From: Bog-257 sp963785825
GTDB lineage: Bacteria > Acidobacteriota > Terriglobia > Terriglobales > Acidobacteriaceae
Direction: 5' to 3'
Length of the DNA: 64,000 nt
NCBI GenBank assembly: GCA_963785825.1
Contig: CAWAWQ010000006.1
Coordinates: 124,001 to 188,000, forward strand
The position numbers and the translations under genes are program-made. Shown here one piece after another: positions 32,226 to 41,181 of the stretch. The notes under the pieces were generated by a model that was not told the DNA's origin, did not search any database, and saw only the letters and a program-made list of their open reading frames with translations. How positions within the stretch are numbered: the stretch's first letter is position 1; every line of letters starts with the position of its first letter.

Positions 32226-33185
32226 CTACCAGCGGTAAAGGCTAGCGCCCCAGGTCCAGCCCGCGCCGATGGCCGCGAACAGGAGAAGATCCCCTTCGTG
32301 AATGTCGCCGTCGCGGTTCACCTGGTCCAGCAGCAGCGGGACTGAGGCTCCGGCCGTGTTCCCGCACCACTCCATATTCGTCCGCATCCGACCGTATGGG
32401 ACGTCGAGCACCTCGGCGGTGCGTTTGAGGACGCGAGTCGAGGCCTGGTGCGGAAGGATCATCGAGACATCACTAAGTCGGAGCCGGTTCATGCAGAGAA
32501 TCTGCTGAATACATTCGGGCAGAGCGGAGGTGGCTTTCTCGAAAACCGCCTTTCCGTTCATCGTGAAGTAGGCTGCCCCCTTCTGGACTGTAAAGTGTTC
32601 CACCCCTTCGCCGTCGGCCCAGAGGATGCTGGAAAAGAGCCCATTGTTCCGAACTTTTCTGTCGAGGACGACGGCGCCAGCGCCGTCACCGAAATATGGG
32701 CAGGTGCGTTGGTTCCAGTCCGTAATTTTGGAGAACGTATCGGCACCAATCACCAGTACGTGTTCGCACGTGCCATTCTGGATGAATTGGCCGGCTATGG
32801 TGACGGCGTAAACAAACCCGGAACATACCGCCGCTACATCGAACGCGGCACAACCGTTATGAATCCCCATCTTGGTCTGTGCGATGCATGCGGAGGATGG
32901 CGCCTTGCGGTCGGGTGTCGAAGTCGCTACGATGATCAAGTCAATTTGGTCTGGCTCCAGCCCTGCGGAGGCGATAGCGTTGAGCCCCGCACAGGCAGCC
33001 AGATCCGACGTGTATTCCTCTGGTTCCGCGATACGCCGCTCGCGTATCCCTACGTTTTCGACGATCCACTCCGGAGAGGTCGGCAAATTCCGCACTACTT
33101 CTTCGTTCGTGACCACTCTGGAGGGAATGTACGAACCCGTAGACTTGATGCGGACGCTGTCAAAGTGGCTGTTTCGGCTTGTCAT
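32226..33185 (-). CDS. 3-oxoacyl-ACP synthase III (FabH)-like protein
   Basis: A 319-residue thiolase-fold condensing enzyme. From ATG 33185 (MTSRNSHFDS; GGAGGG a few bases upstream, better than the longer ATG at 33236) the catalytic triad is Cys121 (AAVCSGFVYA), His246 (LPHQAS) and Asn276 (GNTAGAS). It ends GWTWGASLYRW like FabH (GAGFTWGA-x2-RW). Isolated from fabD/fabF/acpP, so it may be a secondary KAS III for a branched, aromatic or quorum-type product rather than housekeeping. A ligase remnant lies directly downstream. Confidence 0.9.
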   Translation of the reverse strand: MTSRNSHFDSVRIKSTGSYIPSRVVTNEEVVRNLPTSPEWIVENVGIRERRIAEPEEYTSDLAACAGLNAIASAGLEPDQIDLIIVATSTPDRKAPSSACIAQTKMGIHNGCAAFDVAAVCSGFVYAVTIAGQFIQNGTCEHVLVIGADTFSKITDWNQRTCPYFGDGAGAVVLDRKVRNNGLFSSILWADGEGVEHFTVQKGAAYFTMNGKAVFEKATSALPECIQQILCMNRLRLSDVSMILPHQASTRVLKRTAEVLDVPYGRMRTNMEWCGNTAGASVPLLLDQVNRDGDIHEGDLLLFAAIGAGWTWGASLYRW

Positions 33186-33878
33186 CGTCCCTCCAATCCT
33201 GCAATCAGACTCCGGGGCAACTCGCCAACGGCACATTTCGGGCGAGAAAGGAGCTGCAAGTGGCGAGACGCGAGCAATTAGGACCCTATCCCAAGGCCTT
33301 CCGGAAAATGGCTGCGGAACAGACCCATATCACAGCACCCTTAAGGTATTGCGATTGAGATGAAGCGGCTTAAGCCGCCTCCGGCCAGGAGATCTCCGGT
33401 TCTAGTAAACAAACGTCTGCGTGGATCTCCTCAACGGCATCAAGAGGCGTGTATCGATCTGTTCGAATCGTAGTGCAGCAGAACCGACCCACACTCTCGC
33501 ACTCGGATTGGCGGGTGAACACGGACTGAGGGTAACTACTCATAAAACAATCGAAGCCCGCAGGTTAAAATGCTCCCCGTCTGAGGGGTTCACTTCTTAT
33601 GTCCAGCATTATCGCCTGAAGGCAGATCACGGTCTGTGATTGCAGTCACTCTGACTTGTGCTGAAAGGCACGCCTGGCGCAATCTCAAGCATCGATCAGC
33701 CATGTCCCGTATGGTCGAGAAACGGGCAAGTTGGCCAGAAATGGCGATTGGCCGTGGAGTCGGCGCCGGTGCCAAAATCGCGTGCTCAAAATGAACCCTC
33801 GGTTCTGGCCGAGCGGCTTGAGCAATAAGAAGGCGACAACGTTTTGTCGACAACTAAGCTTACCTCTAGTGCATTCTA
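33186..33878. other. 693-base intergenic region
   Basis: Divergent gap between the KAS III-like gene and the frameshifted secreted protein. It contains a perfect palindrome GCGGCTTAAGCCGC (33365-33378). Short open frames have no recognisable product. I see no gene, tRNA or transposase remnant. Confidence 0.5.
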
Positions 33879-34525
33879 ATGAATCTTCGCCACCGGTTGA
33901 CCCTGTGTCTCCTCACATTGCTCTTGCCCGCATGGGCCCGCGCGCAGGCCAAACCTGCGGCCAGCCCGGTCGGGTCTTGGGTCGCGGCTCCTGGTGGCAA
34001 TTTCGCGCAGATGGAACCCTCAGCATGTATGTCGGCGTAATCGCCAGCTCGCCCTATAGCCTTAACGGAGACTTGCTTACCCGGCCGGGTACCGGAGACA
34101 ACGGGGCGGATGGATTTTGGAAGGTGCGCTTCGAGGGTGAAAAAATGTATATGAAGCCGCAGTCCGTTGGCGTTGGCGAGCCCGAAATGGCCTACACGCG
34201 CATTGGCGTCAAGCCGTCCGGCAACTCTCCGATTGTCGGGGAATGGAAAAATGTGACCGCACCAACATTAACTGGCGACAGCCGGCGGGATTCCATGCAG
34301 AAAATCGCTGTTAGTGACAAACTCCTATTTACTGCGGAAGGCACAGAATACCTCCGCATTCCCTTTCGTTCGGCGGAAGGAACCTGGAATCGGAGTGACC
34401 AAGCCTTTCAGGTGACTGGTGAACCTGGCACCCACCATTTTGACTTGGCAGGGGGCAAGCTGGTGCTTTCGCAACCGCCGAACGACAACGCCACTGACGC
34501 GTACCTACCGGACAACATGAGGTAG
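33879..34525 (+). pseudogene. Secreted protein of unknown function, broken by a frameshift
   Basis: ATG 33879 begins a clear signal peptide (MNLRHRLTLCLLTLLLPAWARAQA) followed by KPAASPVGSW, but that frame ends at a TAA near 34038. The rest of the protein, GSWWQFRADGTLSMYVGVI... to the TAG at 34523, lies in another frame from about 33985 on. The two parts make one coherent 200-odd-residue exported protein if a single indel near 33978-33995 is corrected. The mature part has two similar motifs (VGSW, IVGEWKN) suggesting a lipocalin-like or repeated beta domain; not recognised further. True mutation or sequence error cannot be separated here. Confidence 0.65.
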
Positions 34526-34651
34526 TTGGGAGAAGGCACTGCGTCGGTGTCGCCTCGGCGTCGGTTGTGATAACGCCATATCGCAAGGCTGTCAGGGGCG
34601 GAAAATCCGATCAGATCACTGCTGAGTTGCAAAAGTTAGAGAAACGACTGC

Positions 34652-35341
34652 CTATTCCGCCTTGATGAGGATCTGCGAGCCCATATCCAGCTTCACTTCC
34701 TTGTTGCCGGTAACCAGCACCGAATTGTTCTGGAGCTCCAGATTCTTTATGCCGACAACGCCGGTGGAATGGGCGTTCAGGACCGTCCCGACTTTCTTGT
34801 CGGCCGGATTTTCACCGGGGTAGGTCCCGGGTCCCCAGCCGGGATTAGGGGTGGTGGCATAGTTTCCTCCATCCTGTTTGGCCAGGGTGCCGCTGCCCGC
34901 GGCCCCAGTGTCGGGACCGGCAAGCGCCTTAGGATTCGGACCAACCGCCTGCAGTGTGGCTTTGATCGGTAGCTCTTTTCCGGTACTGAGTTCGATCTTA
35001 TCGAACACAATTCCCAACGAGGATTGGGCGTCGCCCTTCGACCGCGCGCTGGCTTCAGTGACATGTCCGATGACTTTGCTATCGCTCGGAATCAGCATCC
35101 CAGATGGACCGTTGAGGGCGACCACGGTTCGAGCCTCGACTTTGTCACCCTGCTTCATTTTCTTGGAATCGAGTGACTTGGAAAGCTGCACTGGAATCAA
35201 TCCGTGGACGGCGTTTGGATCGCTCGACTGCGCGGCGGTGGCCGAACCCGTCGGGTTTTGTGGCGCGGCAGTCGCCTGCCCAAAAGCTAACGTGAAGGAA
35301 AGTAATAGTAGAGACGCGGTCATAAGGCACAGGCGAACCAT
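34652..35341 (-). CDS. Secreted protein of unknown function
   Basis: A 229-residue exported protein starting at ATG 35341 (MVRLCLMTASLLLLSFTLAFGQA, GGAGGG upstream); the longer frame to 35476 is unlikely. The mature part contains PVQLSKSLDSKKMKQGDKVEARTV and GMLIPSDSKVIGHVTEA, which resemble beta-rich proteins that describe tunable surface or conjugation-type TrbI-like domains, then a Gly-rich stretch and NAHSTGVVGIKNLELQNNSVL. Its last 50 codons plus about 80 downstream bases are duplicated at 31209-31470. Family not confidently identified. Confidence 0.75.
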   Translation of the reverse strand: MVRLCLMTASLLLLSFTLAFGQATAAPQNPTGSATAAQSSDPNAVHGLIPVQLSKSLDSKKMKQGDKVEARTVVALNGPSGMLIPSDSKVIGHVTEASARSKGDAQSSLGIVFDKIELSTGKELPIKATLQAVGPNPKALAGPDTGAAGSGTLAKQDGGNYATTPNPGWGPGTYPGENPADKKVGTVLNAHSTGVVGIKNLELQNNSVLVTGNKEVKLDMGSQILIKAE

Positions 35342-35510
35342 GATTGCCCTCCTCGTCGAGGAATCTCGGTGTATCCGTGTTGATGTTAGGCGCGGCGAAG
35401 CTCCGACGCAACGGCAATTCCCTGCCCTGCGCGGGCGTGGCGCCCGGCCAGCGTTGCGCGGGGTCTCTTGTCGCAAGACAGGCGCAAAGATTGCGACTCA
35501 ATGTGCGCTT

Positions 35511-35858
35511 CTAATGAGGTATTTTCTTGCCGACGATATTCATCTCGATGACTTCGCCGTTGGGATTTTTTACCGACAGCGTCTTGCCGCCGGGATTTAT
35601 TCGGGTGGGAAATTCTTTTCCGTTCGTCCAATCGATAAACGTCGACGCAGGGGCATTGGCGTGGCAGGCATAGATGGTGTTGCCGAGGCGCAGGGAAATT
35701 TTGTAATTGTCCGAGGTTTCCTGGTGTTGGGCGTTAGCGGCCACGCGCTCAAAGGCGACAACCCTAGCCATCTGATAGCCTTCGTCGGCGCTCTGGGCGA
35801 AGGCGAACATCGCCGTTATTGCGAGGCAGCAGGAAAAAGCAACTAAGTGTCTCTTCAT
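35511..35858 (-). CDS. Small secreted protein of unknown function
   Basis: A 115-residue protein from ATG 35858 (MKRHLVAFSCCLAITAMFAFA) with AAAGGA upstream; the longer frame to 35924 adds no signal feature. After the signal peptide: VVAFERVAANAQHQETSDNYKISLRLGNTIYACHA... and INPGGKTLSVKNPNGEVIEMNIVGKK, a small beta-rich domain. It lies 74 bases after the RND pump gene on the same strand and could belong to that transcript. Confidence 0.7.
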   Translation of the reverse strand: MKRHLVAFSCCLAITAMFAFAQSADEGYQMARVVAFERVAANAQHQETSDNYKISLRLGNTIYACHANAPASTFIDWTNGKEFPTRINPGGKTLSVKNPNGEVIEMNIVGKKIPH

Positions 35859-35932
35859 CGATATTCCTTTCTCCGATAGTGAAAACAATGCGGACCCAGG
35901 TTTCCCGTTGTATAGGTTTTCCAATGCTTGGG

Positions 35933-38900
35933 TTAGCTGCTCGCAACCGCCGGTGCGGATGCCTGCGCGGACTTACCTTGTACGGCCTCGCGTTCCTCCT
36001 TCGTCTCCCAGGTAAGGATCTTCAGATCGAGTACGAAAATCGCGTACAGCACCGGCACCATCAGCAAAGTGATGAAGGTTGCGACGGTCAATCCGCCGAT
36101 CTGCGCATAGCACAGCGGCTGCCATAGGGGTCCGCCATGCATGGCCAGCGGAAACAGAGCCAGCACGGTCGCGCTAACCGTGATCATGACTGGCCGCAAA
36201 CGGATAATTCCCGCATCGATCACGGCGTTCTCGAAGGGCTCGCCCTTGGCGTGCATCTCCTCGATGAAATCGAAGAGCACGATGACGTGACTTACGATGA
36301 CACCGATCAGACTGGCAATGCCCAGGAACGCCATAAATCCGAATGAGGTCTGCATAACCCACAAGCCCATGATGGCACCGACCACGCCATAAGGCGCCGC
36401 CGCGAAGACCAGCAAGGGCTTGACCGCATTGTTGAACTGAAAGAGCAGCGCCAGATAAATCGCCAGTACCGAGATGGCCAGCACCAGCGTCAGATTGCGG
36501 AAGCCGTCCTGCTGCTTGTCGTACTCGCCGCCGACGGTGATCTTGTAACCCGGCGGCATCGTCTTCTCGAACTCACGTAGCTTCGGCAGCGCGATATTCG
36601 TGACCTCCGAGGACAGATGCCCTGGCGCGGGAAAAGCATAGATCGACATCTCGCGGAAGTGGTCGATGCGAATAATGCGGCCGGTGATCATGCTGTTGTC
36701 GATGTTGGAAACCTGCACCAGCGGGATTTTTGTCGCATCCTGCGACGAGCCCGAATACACGTAAAGGTTCTGGATGTCGGAAAGGCGCGACCGCTCGTTG
36801 ATCTTGAGGCGCGCCACCACGGGAATATTCTTGTCGCCGTCCTGGAGGGTCGTAACCGGCGTGCCGCTCAAGGCGCTGGTGGCGGAGTTGGCAACGTCGA
36901 GGTTGGTGATGCCGGCCAGGTTGGCGCGATCGGGATCGATGTTCAACGTGACCTGGAAGCTCTCTTTCTGCCACTCATTGCGCACGCGATCGGCTTCAGG
37001 CGCTGAGCGCAGGATGTCTTCGACCTTGGAGGCAATCCGCCTCATCTCGGCAATGTCCTCGGCACTTTGCGCCGTGCTGACGTCCGCCTGGCTGACTACC
37101 CGTATTTCGATCGGGTAGTTGATCGGGTTGGTCTGCAGCTGGCGATAGTCGCAGCGCACTCCGGCAAGCTGGGCAGTGAGTACCGGTTGCACCTGGTTGA
37201 CGAAGCCGGGCGTGAGTTCCTTGTCGGACAACTGCACCAGGACCTGCGCATAATTCAGTTGCTTGGGCTGCGGCGATGCCGAGAACCAGAAGCGTGGGCT
37301 GCCGCCTCCCACCCAGGTCGTCACATACTGCAGAATGTGCGAGGGCGAGCCGTCCTTCTGCGGATGTTTGCGGCCCCACTCGTCGGCCTGCTGGCGAATG
37401 ATGTCTTCGACACGTTGCGCTGCCTGGTTGGTCGCGTCGAAGTTAGCATCATTGGGAAGCCAGACATCGACATACGACCAGTACTGAACGTCATCCGGGA
37501 AAAACGACGTCTGAAGCCGCGAGAAGAGGAAGCCACCCAGTACCAGGAATGCCAGCGAAGCCACGGCAACTTTCCAGCGATGCTCGATGGCGAACTTGGC
37601 TACCGCCGCGTACTTGCCGGTGAAGCCGGTGGTGCGGCGCTCCTCAATTGGTTTTTCCGGCTTCTTGTCGGGCCGCAGCAGGTAATAACCCAGCAGGGGA
37701 ATGAAGGTCATCGACGCAAGCCGCGAGCAGACCAGAGCGACCGTCATCACGATCGGCAGACTGTAGATGAATTCGCCGGTGGTGCCGGTGATCATCAGGA
37801 ACGGCAGATAGGCGACGATGTTGGTAACGGTCGCGTACATGATCGCGGTGGCGATCCTGGTGGGGCCGAGCCAGGGCGCGATGATGCGCGGCTGCCCTTC
37901 CGCCAGCATTCGCTTGATCGAATCCCCGGCCACCACTGGGTCGTCCACCAGTAGTCCCAGCGCAATGATCAGCGATGCTACCGAAACCTGCTGGATATCG
38001 ATGCCCAGCACATAGATCACACCGAAGGTCATGGCGAGCGTGATGGGAATCGAGATCGCCATGAGAACCGCGGAGCGCCACTCCCAAAAGCCGATGAGCG
38101 AGACGATCACGACCAGTCCGATCGCTTCATAGAGCGCGTCCATGAAGAGATCGATCTGCTCCTTCACCTGCACCGGCTGGCTGGAGGTGGGAACGATCAC
38201 CAGATCGTCGGGCAAATAGTGCTTGATGCTGTCCAGCTTCTGCTGCACATGTTGCCCGAACAGATCGATCTGCTGGCCGGAGCGCATGTTAACGCCGAGC
38301 GTAATGGCGCGGCTGCGCACCCAGTGCCCGTTAGCGTCGTGCCAGGTGAGGTAATTCAAAAAGGTAGGTGGACTCTGATAAGTTCGCGAGATGTCGACCA
38401 GGTCGCGCAGGTAGACGGGACTGTTCGAAGACGACACCCCGATGATCACGTTACCGATGGCGGGCGCATCGGGAAACAGACCGGAAGGATTGATATTCAG
38501 GTCTTGCGGGCCGACCTCGAGCGAACCGGCAGGCAGAGTGATGTTCTGCGCATTCAGAATGTCCTTCAGCTTCGACGGATCGTACCCATATTGAGCGAGT
38601 CGCTGCTGCGAATAATCGAGGTAGATCTGCTCTTGCAAAACGCCGGAGCGGGAGACAGTCGAGGTCTCCGGAACACCTAGTAGGGTGCGCTGGATTAAAT
38701 CGGTGTAGTTGTCGAGCTGGCGATACGAATATTTCGCGCCAGCAGATTTTTGGAGCCTGGCTTCGGTATCGGCAGGGTCGCGGATAAGCGCAGGCATCCA
38801 GGCATCGGGATAGAGCTCGGAGCGATGAAGATTTTCCTGGATGAGCCTGTCGCCGCGCTGGCGAATCTCCTCATCGCTGAAGCTTGTGCTGGCGTCGAGA

Positions 38901-39640
38901 CCGACGTAGCCGGGTCCCTCAAAGAAATGAAGGTCCTTCAATGTCCCGCGGCGAGAGGCGATCTCGGCAATCGTTTCGAAGTTCGTCCGCACTGGTCCCG
39001 CTGCCACCGACAAAGGAAAGGCGTAAATGATGCTGACTCGCGGCTGCGGGGCGCTCTTTGGTAATTGGGCGCGTGTCTCCTCAATTGCCTTCCGGATGCT
39101 GATTGCGCGCAGCGCAACTTCCGTCGGAGTGACCATAGGGCTGGCCACGGTGAGCATGAGCGCCGCGGTGTCGCCAAAGTTGCTGTTGAACTGGATGGGC
39201 CCGGCGCCTCGCGGCAGCTGTGCGTTCAGCTGATTGAGTTTCAGGTTGATGTCGCTGAACTCCTTCTGCTTGTCCTTTACGTTGTCGTCGAGCTGGATGT
39301 AAACAATCGACAGGCCGGGAAAGCTGAGCGAACGAATGCCGAAGTTCGACGGGCTGGACGGCCGAATGGTCGTGTTCATCGCCGCCGCCTGCTCGATGGG
39401 ACGGGTCACCAACTGCTCGACCTGCTCCGCCGTTGCCCCTGGCCACTGGCACTGCGCGGCCGCGACGCGGACCGGGATGTCCGGATCCTTGCGCTTGGGC
39501 ATGTGCTGATAGCCGTACCAGCCCCAGACGAAGACGGCGATCAGCAGAATCATCGCAACCTGCCGATGCTCGGTGAAGAAGCGGGCAGTGTTGTGGGTGG
39601 TTGCGATGATCTCAGCGTCGGATTTGTGGTGCGTGGACAT
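35933..39640 (-). CDS. RND-family efflux transporter, inner-membrane permease (AcrB/HAE1-like)
   Basis: A 1235-residue, 12-helix proton-driven exporter. Seen: first helix VAMILLIAVFVWGWYGY, porter-domain start MPKRKDPDIPVRVAAAQCQWPGATAEQVEQLVTRPIEQ, the proton-relay pair in GLLVDDPVVAGDSIKRML (TM4), VTNIVAYLPFLMITGTTGEF, and the C-terminal FLGIASLIGVIVSHVIVLFDF. Longer than AcrB (1049) because of extra periplasmic sequence. Third gene of a tolC-adaptor-RND unit, but 397 bases from the adaptor gene, a gap that carries a dispersed palindromic element. Substrate unknown; the sequence around the relay is closer to drug/solvent HAE1 pumps than to CzcA metal pumps. Confidence 0.93.
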   Translation of the reverse strand: MSTHHKSDAEIIATTHNTARFFTEHRQVAMILLIAVFVWGWYGYQHMPKRKDPDIPVRVAAAQCQWPGATAEQVEQLVTRPIEQAAAMNTTIRPSSPSNFGIRSLSFPGLSIVYIQLDDNVKDKQKEFSDINLKLNQLNAQLPRGAGPIQFNSNFGDTAALMLTVASPMVTPTEVALRAISIRKAIEETRAQLPKSAPQPRVSIIYAFPLSVAAGPVRTNFETIAEIASRRGTLKDLHFFEGPGYVGLDASTSFSDEEIRQRGDRLIQENLHRSELYPDAWMPALIRDPADTEARLQKSAGAKYSYRQLDNYTDLIQRTLLGVPETSTVSRSGVLQEQIYLDYSQQRLAQYGYDPSKLKDILNAQNITLPAGSLEVGPQDLNINPSGLFPDAPAIGNVIIGVSSSNSPVYLRDLVDISRTYQSPPTFLNYLTWHDANGHWVRSRAITLGVNMRSGQQIDLFGQHVQQKLDSIKHYLPDDLVIVPTSSQPVQVKEQIDLFMDALYEAIGLVVIVSLIGFWEWRSAVLMAISIPITLAMTFGVIYVLGIDIQQVSVASLIIALGLLVDDPVVAGDSIKRMLAEGQPRIIAPWLGPTRIATAIMYATVTNIVAYLPFLMITGTTGEFIYSLPIVMTVALVCSRLASMTFIPLLGYYLLRPDKKPEKPIEERRTTGFTGKYAAVAKFAIEHRWKVAVASLAFLVLGGFLFSRLQTSFFPDDVQYWSYVDVWLPNDANFDATNQAAQRVEDIIRQQADEWGRKHPQKDGSPSHILQYVTTWVGGGSPRFWFSASPQPKQLNYAQVLVQLSDKELTPGFVNQVQPVLTAQLAGVRCDYRQLQTNPINYPIEIRVVSQADVSTAQSAEDIAEMRRIASKVEDILRSAPEADRVRNEWQKESFQVTLNIDPDRANLAGITNLDVANSATSALSGTPVTTLQDGDKNIPVVARLKINERSRLSDIQNLYVYSGSSQDATKIPLVQVSNIDNSMITGRIIRIDHFREMSIYAFPAPGHLSSEVTNIALPKLREFEKTMPPGYKITVGGEYDKQQDGFRNLTLVLAISVLAIYLALLFQFNNAVKPLLVFAAAPYGVVGAIMGLWVMQTSFGFMAFLGIASLIGVIVSHVIVLFDFIEEMHAKGEPFENAVIDAGIIRLRPVMITVSATVLALFPLAMHGGPLWQPLCYAQIGGLTVATFITLLMVPVLYAIFVLDLKILTWETKEEREAVQGKSAQASAPAVASS

Positions 39641-40037
39641 TAAAGTCTTGTAACTCGCGATTAGCCTTCACTGAACACATCGAGTGAGAGCACTGCTTCA
39701 GCAGGCAGCCGCATAAGAACGGCCGACCGGCTTCAGCTGCGGTAAATGGGAAGCGTTACCTCAGGTGCTAAAGCGCACTCCCTGTACCGCATTTCAAAAT
39801 GCACCTAAACGAGCCGATGGAAAACTTCTATATCACCGAGTGCCGCCGGCTGAAGCCGGCTCTGGAGGTTGCAAATAAAGGGCTTAACGCGGACCTGAAG
39901 GTCCGCTCTACCCGCGTCACGGCGAAATCCCGAGTTTTCAGCGTCCTCTATTTTCAGCGTCCTCTAAAAGTGTGCTCCGACGCCATTCTTCTACACCAGT
40001 AAAGCTCTCTCGCTTGCTGCACTCTCAAAAAACACTT
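39641..40037. other. Intergenic region inside the efflux operon
   Basis: A 397-base gap between adaptor and RND genes, holding a family A double-hairpin element (39836-39913) and the direct doublet TTTTCAGCGTCCTCTA near 39934-39966. No gene seen. It may terminate or process the operon mRNA, or carry its own promoter for the RND gene. Confidence 0.6.
39836..39913. repeat. Palindromic element, family A (double hairpin)
   Basis: GCCGGCTGAAGCCGGC (39845-39860) and GCGGACC-TGAA-GGTCCGC (39889-39906) separated by TCTGGAGGTTGCAAATAAAG. Nearly the same 78 bases recur at 59614-59692, and a diverged copy is at 3263-3395. It lies within the RND operon. Confidence 0.85.
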
Positions 40038-41177
40038 TCACGGGATGATTCTTACCTCGTCCCCGTTCTTGATCATGTTGTTGCCCGACGTTACCACGCG
40101 ATCTTTCAGGTTGACTCCGCTATTGACTGCGATCATGTTGCCGTAGGTGTTGCCCAGCGTCACGTCCTGGGTGTGCACCTTTACCATGTCGCCGGTGCCT
40201 TCGGTGACGAACACCGCGAATCCGGTTGGATCGGATGGGCTGCGCACCACCGCCGAGATCGGCACCACGGCAACACCGCCGGGCGGCGCCGGCGTGCCGA
40301 TCGTGATGGACGCAATCATTCCCGCTTTCAGCAGATTTTTCGGATTATCGATCCTGACCTCGACCGAATACACCCGGCTCTTGGGATCGGCTGCCGCCGA
40401 GATTGCGGTCACGTGACCGGAAAACGGATTTGGCAGAGCTTCGCTGGTGACCACCTGCGGACTGCCCGGCTTAATGCGGCCGATGGCAGTGTCAGGAACG
40501 CCGAAGACCGCCTTCACCGTCCGGGTATCAGCCAGGGTGAAACCATTGGTGGCCGGACCGACGAGAGTGCCGACGTCCACGTTACGCTTCAGCACCCACG
40601 AGTCAAACGGAGCGCGCAGCTCGCAATAGCTGAGCGCCAGTTGCGCCTCGGCGACGGAAGCCTTTCCGCTGTCCACCGCCGCCTGCGTGCTTTGGTCCTG
40701 GGCGCGTGAGTCGTCGTAATCGGGCTGGGTGGCTGCGCCAACTTTGTACAGCGCTGACATGCGCTTGAACGACAGCTCTGCGCGCTCATGCTCGGCTTGC
40801 GCGCGCGCGAGCTGTGCCTTGGCCTGGTCCAGCTTCTGCTGAAAATCGTCCTGCTGCACCACGGCAAGAACAGTTCCCTTAGCAACGTAATCGCCCTGAT
40901 CGATATTGCGCGTATGGCCATCGGCATCGCGCACCTGCTTGATGCTTACCAGGTATCCGTTCGATTTGAACGACAGGTCCACCTGCTGATAGGGCTGGAT
41001 ATTGGCCGAGTAAGTATTGGTCGATTGGGTGTCGATGTTGCTGACCAGCGCGGTGCGAACCGGCACCGGCTGCTTGTCCGCAACCGCCTTGCCACAGCCT
41101 GGCTGACAGGCAATCAGAATGGTCAGGGCCGCAAGTGACGCGGCACCTTTCCAGCGGGTTGTGATCAGGTACACCAT
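40038..41177 (-). CDS. RND efflux periplasmic adaptor (membrane fusion) lipoprotein
   Basis: A 379-residue adaptor. From ATG 41177 (MVYLITTRWKGAASLAALTILIACQPGCGKA) there is a lipobox LIAC with Cys24 as lipidation site; the longer frame to 41258 lies inside the tolC gene and is not used. Order: lipoyl/barrel-sandwich half (QVDLSFKSNGYLV), coiled-coil hairpin (about 100-170, QKLDQAKAQLARAQAEHERAELSFKRM), second half-lipoyl (YCELRAPFDSWVLKRNVDVGTLV), beta-barrel (AVFGVPDTAIGRIKPGSP) and membrane-proximal domain. Starts 4 bases after the tolC-like stop; bridges that channel and the RND permease. Confidence 0.92.
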   Translation of the reverse strand: MVYLITTRWKGAASLAALTILIACQPGCGKAVADKQPVPVRTALVSNIDTQSTNTYSANIQPYQQVDLSFKSNGYLVSIKQVRDADGHTRNIDQGDYVAKGTVLAVVQQDDFQQKLDQAKAQLARAQAEHERAELSFKRMSALYKVGAATQPDYDDSRAQDQSTQAAVDSGKASVAEAQLALSYCELRAPFDSWVLKRNVDVGTLVGPATNGFTLADTRTVKAVFGVPDTAIGRIKPGSPQVVTSEALPNPFSGHVTAISAAADPKSRVYSVEVRIDNPKNLLKAGMIASITIGTPAPPGGVAVVPISAVVRSPSDPTGFAVFVTEGTGDMVKVHTQDVTLGNTYGNMIAVNSGVNLKDRVVTSGNNMIKNGDEVRIIP

Positions 41178-41181
41178 GATG

